Shown here: piece after piece, positions 33,544 through 38,790 of the stretch
Layout of the letters: each line of letters begins with the position of its first letter
Position numbering within the stretch: the stretch's first letter is position 1
Assembly: GCA_009691525.1 (NCBI GenBank)
Contig: SICG01000022.1
Span: forward strand, 1-38,790
From: Candidatus Latescibacterota bacterium
GTDB lineage: Bacteria > Latescibacterota > UBA2968 > UBA8231
Direction of reading: 5' to 3'
DNA: 38,790 bases
Position numbers and translations under genes: made by a program
The notes under the pieces: model-generated
Told to the model about the DNA's origin: nothing
Seen by the model: only the letters and a program-made list of their open reading frames with translations
Database searches by the model: none

Positions 33544-34314
33544 CTATTTGACGGCTACTGATTCGAGAAAGTCGAGTGATTTGAGGTGGCTGTGTTGGCC
33601 GCCGTGGTACTCCAGAAAACTGCGCAGCATGCTGCGGATCTCGCCACGGCGGGCCGGCACTGTGGGTATGGCCTCCGGCTGGTAGGCGCTCAAATCCTGC
33701 AAGCCTGCCAGCAGCCTGAAGCTGTCGCCGGCTACCCGGATCCCGGCAGCAGCAGTCCCGCAGCGGGCGCACAGGCCGCCTCCCAGCGCCGCGCTGAACC
33801 ACAGCCACTCTCCCTCCAGCAGGGTGCGGCAGGAGGTGCAGTGGTGCAGTTCTGGGCGGTAGCCCAGGGCCTCGGCGGCGCGCAGCTGAAAGTACCAGAA
33901 CAAGGGTTCTACCTGTCGTCTTCCCACTTCTTCGAGGCCGACCAGCACCCCCGCCAGGCAGCGATAGAGCCGCCGGTTGGGGTCGCGCTCTACGGTCAGA
34001 CGGTCGACCAATTCGCAGGCAGCGCTGCCAAAGGAGAGGCGCTCCAGGTCTTTGAGCAGGTCCGGAAAGGCGCGCAACGCGTCGCAGTCGCTGAGGGTCT
34101 GCAATTCTCGTTCATCGCGCAGATAGCAGACTACCTGCACCTCGGTCATCAGCTCCAGCGCCCCGCCGAATTTGCTCTTGGGCTTGCGAGCTCCCTTGGC
34201 CGTGGCTTTGAGCTTGCCTTCGTCCTCGGTGTAGAGGGTCACCAGCTTGCTGGTCTCGCCCAGGCGTCGGGTGCGCAGCACCACGGCTTTGGTTTTGATG
34301 ATGCGGCTGGGCAT
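33544..34314 (-). CDS. recO: DNA repair protein RecO
   Basis: A 256-residue protein. The N-terminal OB-fold opens RIIKTKAVVLRTRRLGETSK (part shown) and includes GARKPKSKFGGALE; the C-terminal part carries a CTSC...CARC zinc finger, as in many RecO proteins. RecO binds SSB-coated single-stranded DNA and helps load RecA with RecR. It lies six bases after the ftsB-like gene and 15 before glyQS, in the same minus-strand operon. Confidence 0.93.
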   Translation of the reverse strand: MPSRIIKTKAVVLRTRRLGETSKLVTLYTEDEGKLKATAKGARKPKSKFGGALELMTEVQVVCYLRDERELQTLSDCDALRAFPDLLKDLERLSFGSAACELVDRLTVERDPNRRLYRCLAGVLVGLEEVGRRQVEPLFWYFQLRAAEALGYRPELHHCTSCRTLLEGEWLWFSAALGGGLCARCGTAAAGIRVAGDSFRLLAGLQDLSAYQPEAIPTVPARRGEIRSMLRSFLEYHGGQHSHLKSLDFLESVAVK

Positions 34315-34320
34315 AAGCGG

Positions 34321-34659
34321 CTATTCTCCGACGGGCTGTTCCCCTGGTTCCCGCAGCCGGTAGACCTTCTCTCCCGGCTTGACCATGCCGTATTCCTCGC
34401 GCGCCACCTTCTCGATGTAGTCCTTGTCGTGCTCCAGCATGGTGAGGATCTGGCGCAGGCTGTCGTTTTCGGCCTGCAGTTGGTCCACACGTGCCTGCAG
34501 CACGGATAAGGCCTGGGACTGGCGGCGGATCTCCAAGAGACCCTCATCCCCGGCCACAAACAGATAGAGGATGCCGCCGAGGACCAGCAGGGCCAGCCCC
34601 AGCCGCCAGCGGGCGTTACCGACAGATTCGGCCTGTGGCCTGAGAGGCGAGCGGGCCAC
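34321..34659 (-). CDS. FtsB/DivIC-family septum formation protein
   Basis: A 112-residue protein starting at GTG after AGGTGAGAGG. One transmembrane helix spans about residues 19-36 (LGLALLVLGGILYLFVAG) followed by a coiled coil (about 42-75, with heptad Leu/Val) and the conserved EYGMVKPGEKVYRL segment. Members form the FtsQLB-type complex at the division septum with a short cytoplasmic N-terminus. It lies between proB and recO. Confidence 0.87.
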   Translation of the reverse strand: MARSPLRPQAESVGNARWRLGLALLVLGGILYLFVAGDEGLLEIRRQSQALSVLQARVDQLQAENDSLRQILTMLEHDKDYIEKVAREEYGMVKPGEKVYRLREPGEQPVGE

Positions 34660-34663
34660 CCTC

Positions 34664-35833
34664 TCACCTTTGCCCGGTGGGCGGGGTGGGGTCGATCAGG
34701 ACCAAGTCGTCGCGGTGGATCACTTCTACCGGGGGGCGCCCCAACAGCTCTTCGACCTCGGCCAAGTGTTTGCCGAGGATCTGCCGCAGTTCGGCAGCGG
34801 CGTACCGGCTCAGACCGCGGGCCACCTCCTCTCCTGCTTCGTTCTCGACCCGGATCGCCTCCCCGGCCTCAAAGTTGCCCTTGCAGGTCACCACCCCCAC
34901 TGGCAACAGGCTCTTGCCCAGAGAAACCAGGGCACGCTGGGCGCCCCGGTCGATCACCACCGCGCCAGCGCAGTGGGAGGCAAAGGCGATCCAGCGCTTG
35001 CGGCTCTGGAGACGCTTGTGGTCTGGAGTGAAGAGAGTGCCCAGCTCGGCACCTTCCATGATCTCGACCAGCCGGTGTTTGCGGGCATGAGCGATCAGGG
35101 CCATCTCGCCGCAGGTAGTCATAAGCCGGGCGGCCTGCAGTTTGGTGGCCATGCCACCGCGCCCCACCTTGTTAGACGAGCGGCCCACCAGGGCGTCGAG
35201 CCGCGGGTCGGCCCCCTCCACCTGACTGAGCACCTCGCCGCCCATTGCTCCTGGCGTATAGGCTGAGTACAGCCCCTCCACGTCGGAGAGCAGGACCAAC
35301 AGCTGGGCCTGGATCATGTTGGCCACGTATGCGGCCAGCACATCGTTATCGCCGATGGCTCGCTTCAACTCGGCTACACCCACGCTGTCGTTTTCGTTGA
35401 TGATGGGCACTGCCCCATAGGAAAAGAGCTGGCGGAAGGTGTTCTTCAGATTTAGGTAGCGGCGGCGGCTGTCGAGGATGTCCTCGGCGGTCAGCAGCAC
35501 CTGGCCGATGAGCACCCCGTGTTTCTTGAAGAGCCCCTCGTAGGTGTGCATCAGCAGATTCTGGCCCACGGCGGCCAGGGCCTGCAACTCGGCCACGCTC
35601 CGGGGGCGGGTCTGTAGGCCCAGACGGCCCATACCCGAGGCCACTGCCCCCGAGGAGACCAAGGCCACCTCCAGGCCGCGCTGGCGCAAGGCCACCACCT
35701 CGCGCACCAGCTTGGCCATGACCCGCCGGTCCAGCGCCCAGTTGGTGGTGGTCAGGCTGCTGCTGCCGATCTTGATCACCACCCGCTTCACCTGGCGCAA
35801 GCGGGCGCGACGACTCTCAGCGGCGGATGGCAT
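34664..35833 (-). CDS. proB: Glutamate 5-kinase with PUA domain
   Basis: A 389-residue protein: kinase domain beginning VKRVVIKIGSSSL, with VALVSSGAVASGM, INENDSVG and GRGGMATKLQAARL motifs of the amino-acid kinase family, then a C-terminal PUA domain (about 295-370). It phosphorylates glutamate in the first step of proline synthesis. proC is also in the operon but proA is not. It starts three bases after the hisF stop. Confidence 0.96.
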   Translation of the reverse strand: MPSAAESRRARLRQVKRVVIKIGSSSLTTTNWALDRRVMAKLVREVVALRQRGLEVALVSSGAVASGMGRLGLQTRPRSVAELQALAAVGQNLLMHTYEGLFKKHGVLIGQVLLTAEDILDSRRRYLNLKNTFRQLFSYGAVPIINENDSVGVAELKRAIGDNDVLAAYVANMIQAQLLVLLSDVEGLYSAYTPGAMGGEVLSQVEGADPRLDALVGRSSNKVGRGGMATKLQAARLMTTCGEMALIAHARKHRLVEIMEGAELGTLFTPDHKRLQSRKRWIAFASHCAGAVVIDRGAQRALVSLGKSLLPVGVVTCKGNFEAGEAIRVENEAGEEVARGLSRYAAAELRQILGKHLAEVEELLGRPPVEVIHRDDLVLIDPTPPTGQR

Positions 35834-35836
35834 GCC

Positions 35837-36610
35837 TCATTCCCGGACCACCACCCCGCGCGCCTTCAGGTACTCCTTGACCTGGGGGATGGTGTACTCG
35901 CCGAAGTGGAAGATGGAGGCCGCCAGGGCGGCACTGGCCTGGCCTTCGGTGAGCACCTGGTAGATATGCTCCGGATTGCCGCAGCCTCCCGAAGCCACCA
36001 CTGGTACCCGCACCCGTTCGGCGACGGCGCGGGTGAGTTCCAGATCGTACCCGTCGTGAGTGCCGTCGGCGTCGATGCTGTTGATTACCAACTCGCCCAC
36101 CCCGCGGTCCACCAGTTCCGCCACCCATTCTAGGGCGTCGCGGCCGGTGGGTTTGCGGCCACCGTTGATGTAGATCTCCCAGGAAGGGAGCTGGCCTTCG
36201 GCGGCGGGCCGGCGCAGCGCGTCGATGGCGCCAACGATACACTGGCTGCCGAAACTCTCGGCCCCCTGGCGGATCAGGTCGGGATTGGACACTGCGGCCG
36301 AGTTGATCGAAACCTTGTCCGAGCCGCTCTTGAGTAAGGTGCGGATGTCCTCGAAGGTGCGAATGCCCCCGCCCACGGTGAAGGGGATGAAAACCTGCTC
36401 AGAGACCTTGCCCACCAGGTCGCGGACAATGGCCCGGTCTTCGGCCGAGGCGGTGATGTCGTAGAAGACCAACTCGTCGGCACCGTCATGGTCGTAGCGC
36501 AGGGCCAGTTCCACCGGGTCGCCGGCATCGCGGTCGGCGGAGAACTTGATGCCGCGCACGTTGCGGCCGGCCTTGACGTCGAGGCAGGGGATGATGCGTT
36601 TGGCCAACAT
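35837..36610 (-). CDS. hisF: Imidazole glycerol phosphate synthase cyclase subunit
   Basis: A 257-residue TIM barrel. The catalytic acids sit in [15 protein letters not shown] (Asp11) and IVGAIDAL (Asp130 region); phosphate-binding loops [13 protein letters not shown] and [13 protein letters not shown] are normal. With HisH, it converts PRFAR plus glutamine-derived ammonia into IGP and AICAR. It starts four bases after the hisH stop. The other his genes are not in this window. Confidence 0.96.
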   Translation of the reverse strand: MLAKRIIPCLDVKAGRNVRGIKFSADRDAGDPVELALRYDHDGADELVFYDITASAEDRAIVRDLVGKVSEQVFIPFTVGGGIRTFEDIRTLLKSGSDKVSINSAAVSNPDLIRQGAESFGSQCIVGAIDALRRPAAEGQLPSWEIYINGGRKPTGRDALEWVAELVDRGVGELVINSIDADGTHDGYDLELTRAVAERVRVPVVASGGCGNPEHIYQVLTEGQASAALAASIFHFGEYTIPQVKEYLKARGVVVRE

Positions 36611-36614
36611 GGTC

Positions 36615-37217
36615 TTAGTTCAACCTCGCGAAGTTCTCCAGCAATTTCAGGCCCGGTTGCTGGCTCTTCTCGGGGTGGAACTGGACGCCAAAGAGGTGGT
36701 CGCGTGCGGCGACGGAGGTGTATTCTATACCGTACTCGGTGGTGCCGGCCACGTCCGCCGGGTGTTCCGAGTCCACATAATAGGAGTGGACAAAGTAGAA
36801 GAAGCTCAGGTCGTTCACCCCGGCGAGAATGCGCACGGGCTTTTGAATAGAGACCTGGTTCCAGCCGATCTGAGGCACCCGCTCGGCCGGCGGGAAGCGG
36901 CGGACCTTGCCCGACAACAAGCCCAGGCCCGGATGGGTGCCCAATTCCTCACTCTCAGCAAACATCAGCTGCAGCCCCACGCAGATGCCCAGGAAGGGTT
37001 TGCCTTGTTCGATGCCCCGCAGCAGCGCATCGACCCAGCCGCGTTCCACCAAGTTGCGCATGGCATCGCCAAAAGCCGCGTCTCCGGGTAGGACCAGATG
37101 GCTGGCGGCCTCCAGTTGGGCCGGCTCCTCGCAGATGGAGGCCGCAAAGCCCAGGTGTTCAAAGGCCTTCTGCACGCTGCGCAGGTTGCCCATGCCATAG
37201 TCGACGATGGCGATCAT
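36615..37217 (-). CDS. hisH: Imidazole glycerol phosphate synthase glutaminase subunit
   Basis: A 200-residue class I glutamine amidotransferase. The catalytic triad is visible: [12 protein letters not shown] (Cys79) and [10 protein letters not shown] (His181, Glu183). It supplies ammonia to HisF. Its ATG overlaps the proC stop (ATGA at 37214-37217). Confidence 0.95.
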   Translation of the reverse strand: MIAIVDYGMGNLRSVQKAFEHLGFAASICEEPAQLEAASHLVLPGDAAFGDAMRNLVERGWVDALLRGIEQGKPFLGICVGLQLMFAESEELGTHPGLGLLSGKVRRFPPAERVPQIGWNQVSIQKPVRILAGVNDLSFFYFVHSYYVDSEHPADVAGTTEYGIEYTSVAARDHLFGVQFHPEKSQQPGLKLLENFARLN

Positions 37218-38026
37218 GAGTTCCCCAATTGGATCGAGCGCTCGGTGGCTGCTTGCACTGCGCTGATCAAGGCGTCGCGCAGGCCCTTCTCTTCGAGTTT
37301 GTGCAGGCCGGCGATGGTGGTGCCGCCCGGCGAGGTGACCTGGTCGCGCAGGATGGCCGGGTGTTGCCCACTTTCGAGGACCATGCGGGCGGCGCCCAGG
37401 GCGGTCTGGGCAGCCAGCTTGAGGGCTACTTCCCGGCTCAGTCCCATGCGCACCCCCCCATCGGCCAGTGCCTCAATAACCATATAGATATACGCCGGTC
37501 CGCTACCCGAAAGGCCGGTCACCGCGTCCATCTGGTATTCGCCCACTAGCACGGTGCTGCCCACCTGGTCGAAGATGGAGCGCACCAGTTCCACCTGGGC
37601 TGGGGTGGCGTACTTGCCGCCGCAGACTCCCGAAGCCGCCGCGCCCAACTGGGCCAGAGTCTGGGGCATGACGCGGACTACCGGGATCGGCTTTTCCAGC
37701 TGGGTCTCGATGGCAGCCGTGCTCACGCCGGCCATGATGGAGACCAGGATCTGGTCCGGGCACAGATGCTGCTTTACTAAATGAAAGAGGGCGGGGGCAC
37801 TCTGCGGCTTGACGCCTAGGACGACTACCTGTTGCCCGAGGATGGCGTCTTCAGCCCGGGTGCTGGTCCGCACGCCCAGGCTGCGCAGGGGCTGGAGCAC
37901 GGTGTCGCGCAGATCGGTGGCCGTCAGCTGGTTGGGAGAAATACGGCCGGCCGCAACCAGCCCACTGATCAGCGCGCCGCCCATGTTGCCGGCGCCGATG
38001 ATGCCTACTTTGCATTCTTCAGTCAT
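37214..38026 (-). CDS. proC: Pyrroline-5-carboxylate reductase
   Basis: A 270-residue protein. ATG 38026 is chosen because GGAGAA lies eight bases upstream and the product then begins with VGIIGAGNMGGALISG, the NAD(P) motif; the longer open frame is upstream leader. VTGLSGSGPAYIY and VTSPGGTTIAGL are ProC signatures. It reduces P5C to proline. It is the first gene of the proC-hisH-hisF-proB-ftsB-recO-glyQS run. Confidence 0.96.
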   Translation of the reverse strand: MTEECKVGIIGAGNMGGALISGLVAAGRISPNQLTATDLRDTVLQPLRSLGVRTSTRAEDAILGQQVVVLGVKPQSAPALFHLVKQHLCPDQILVSIMAGVSTAAIETQLEKPIPVVRVMPQTLAQLGAAASGVCGGKYATPAQVELVRSIFDQVGSTVLVGEYQMDAVTGLSGSGPAYIYMVIEALADGGVRMGLSREVALKLAAQTALGAARMVLESGQHPAILRDQVTSPGGTTIAGLHKLEEKGLRDALISAVQAATERSIQLGNS

Positions 38027-38066
38027 AAGATGTTCTCCGCTAGACGGAGAAATTGCGAGTGATTTT

Positions 38067-38095
38067 AAGATAGACCACCGACACAAAACGTGCAA
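38067..38095 (-). promoter_or_regulatory. Promoter for the proC operon, within a 9-bp inverted repeat
   Basis: Minus strand TTGCAC (38090-38095), a 17-base spacer, TATCTT (38067-38072). It is bracketed by a perfect 9-bp inverted repeat, AGAAATTGC at 38048-38056 and GCAATTTCT at 38092-38100; the outer arm overlaps the -35. The pair could be operator half-sites. Confidence 0.65.
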
Positions 38096-38102
38096 TTTCT
38101 GC

Positions 38103-38132
38103 TTGACGAATTTGACTGTACGATGGTATCTT
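38103..38132 (+). promoter_or_regulatory. Promoter for the histone-like genes
   Basis: Plus strand TTGACG (38103-38108), an 18-base spacer, TATCTT (38127-38132). Its -35 lies seven bases from the -35 of the proC promoter, so the two are back to back and could share regulation. The leader to the first histone-like gene is about 180 bases, holding a short ORF and an 8-bp inverted repeat GTGATCAA (38209-38216) / TTGATCAC (38272-38279). Confidence 0.6.
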
Positions 38133-38183
38133 ACACAAAACAGTAACAAATGCATAGCGTTTTTAGGGGGAGGTAATGACACG

Positions 38184-38225
38184 ATGCGCAGAACCTTCTG
38201 GGAGGGGGTGATCAACCGAGCGTAG
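38184..38225 (+). CDS. Possible 13-residue leader peptide
   Basis: ATG at 38184 follows a strong GGGGGAGGT ribosome site (38166-38174) at nine bases and encodes MRRTFWEGVINRA before TAG. An alternative ATG at 38176 gives an 11-residue peptide. It lies in the leader of the histone-like genes. It may be a regulatory leader ORF or chance; no homologue is recognised. Confidence 0.3.
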   Translation: MRRTFWEGVINRA

Positions 38226-38322
38226 ACCGGGACATTCACAGCAGTTGTCTCAAATCACGGCCTAAATTCGTTTGATCACTCAGGATTCACATCGTGACAT
38301 CATCATAACGAGGAGAACAACC

Positions 38323-38475
38323 ATGGCAGCAAAAAAGAAAGCCGCTCCGAAGAAGGCCGCAGCAAAAAAGAAGGCCGCTCCGAAGAAGGCCGCTCCGAAG
38401 AAGGCCGCTCCGAAGAAGGCCGCCCCAAAGAAGGCGGCCCCGAAGAAGAAGGCTGCAGCCAAGAAGAAGAAGTAA
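38323..38475 (+). CDS. Histone H1-like Lys/Ala/Pro-rich protein
   Basis: A 50-residue protein made almost wholly of AAPKK-type units, ATG at 38323 after GAGGAG. Only Ala, Lys and Pro follow the start. It resembles the C-terminal tail of eukaryotic H1 and bacterial H1-like proteins such as AlgP and Hc1, which bind DNA non-specifically and may be regulated by lysine modification. It is followed after 13 bases by a second, longer relative. Confidence 0.85.
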   Translation: MAAKKKAAPKKAAAKKKAAPKKAAPKKAAPKKAAPKKAAPKKKAAAKKKK

Positions 38476-38488
38476 GGAGAGAATAGAG

Positions 38489-38790
38489 ATGGCCAAGCAA
38501 AAGGCTGCTCCAAAGAAGAAGGCGGCGGCCCCGAAGAAGGCCGCTCCGAAGAAGGCCGCCCCGAAGAAGGCCGCTCCGAAGAAGGCTGCTCCGAAGAAGG
38601 CTGCTCCGAAGAAGGCTGCTCCGAAGAAGGCTGCTCCGAAGAAGGCTGCTCCGAAGAAGGTCAAGGCTAAGCGCAAGCCCAACCCTTCCTTTATGAAGCC
38701 CCTGCAGCCCTCAGCGATGTTGGCAGCTATCGTAGGCGGCAAACCCCTCCCCCGCACGCAGGTCATCAAGAAGCTCTGGGAGTACATCAA
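38489..38790 (+). CDS. H1-like tail fused to SWIB/MDM2 domain (3' partial)
   Basis: ATG at 38489 follows AAGGAGA. The first 57 residues are AAPKK repeats, then VKAKRKPNPSF, then FMKPLQPSAMLAAIVGG and LPRTQVIKKLWEYI, which match the start of a SWIB/MDM2 domain. The gene continues past the window edge at residue 100. SWIB domains occur in chlamydial and other bacterial proteins, sometimes fused to topoisomerase or H1-like tails, and likely bind DNA or protein on the nucleoid. Together with the 50-residue gene it forms a small nucleoid-protein operon. Confidence 0.88.
   Translation, partial: MAKQKAAPKKKAAAPKKAAPKKAAPKKAAPKKAAPKKAAPKKAAPKKAAPKKAAPKKVKAKRKPNPSFMKPLQPSAMLAAIVGGKPLPRTQVIKKLWEYI
38531..38659 (+). 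repeat. 15-bp tandem repeat encoding APKKA units
   Basis: Eight full units of CCGAAGAAGGCYGCY plus a partial ninth, in frame. The five units 38576-38650 are identical at the DNA level, so slippage or recent expansion is likely. The first histone-like gene has a similar, less regular array at about 38344-38440. Confidence 0.9.

Noticed and set aside
35837-37217. hisF and hisH as altered enzymes, because they lie among proline genes
   Set aside because: Catalytic Asp residues of HisF and the Cys-His-Glu of HisH are intact, so normal histidine synthesis is the simplest reading.
38287-38790. Minus-strand Phe/Gly/Ala-rich ORF over the histone-like genes
   Set aside because: It is the reverse complement of AAPKK repeats; the plus-strand frames have ribosome sites and a SWIB domain.

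Overview
This is a GC-rich bacterial chromosome window with dense coding, many 4-base stop/start overlaps and GTG starts. The gene content suggests a member of Latescibacterota or a related FCB/PVC-superphylum lineage. Pointers are the paired beta-propeller glycosidase-like proteins, the mix of Gfo/Idh, DapA-like, RraA-like and D-threonine-aldolase-like catabolic enzymes, an alpha2-type glycyl-tRNA synthetase, and lysine/alanine-rich histone H1-like proteins with a SWIB domain. This placement is inference from gene content, not from a marker-gene tree.

Layout. (1) Bases 1-12486 are an accessory, mostly plus-strand region: a translationally coupled set (DegT aminotransferase, isochorismatase-fold protein without two of its catalytic residues, beta-propeller protein, NodB-type deacetylase), a second beta-propeller paralogue facing it, a frameshifted DUF486 membrane protein, a Gfo/Idh oxidoreductase with a PHP-domain protein, then an orphan protein, a GT4 glycosyltransferase, an adenosine-deaminase-family enzyme and an aspartate-dehydrogenase-like protein. 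(2) Bases 12603-24194 are mixed: purN and an ArsC-like protein, a doubly frameshifted GT39/TPR membrane protein, a DapA-like enzyme, a lysine-methyltransferase-like enzyme, a MATE exporter and ROK kinase, RraA-like and D-threonine-aldolase-like enzymes, DUF4416, a cupin and citrate synthase. (3) Bases 24371-31949 form a minus-strand housekeeping run, tig-clpP-clpX-engB-serA-purA-prpB, continuing into citrate synthase and the cupin. (4) Bases 32051-38026 are a second minus-strand block, proC-hisH-hisF-proB-ftsB-like-recO-glyQS followed by tRNA-Leu. (5) At the right edge, divergent from proC, lie two histone H1-like genes; the second runs off the window with a SWIB domain.

The most novel signal is not a gene. 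Three intergenic segments (about 6166-6287, 21946-22180, 24234-24353) share sequence and the same nested stem architecture, and the copy at 21.9-22.2 kb keeps the pairing through compensatory changes in two stems. A smaller hairpin at 12549-12579 may be a reduced relative. Other points of interest are a trigger factor carrying a 24-residue His/Asp run, a 9-bp inverted repeat bracketing the proC promoter next to the histone-like gene promoter, and two genes broken by single-base frameshifts that are otherwise intact.
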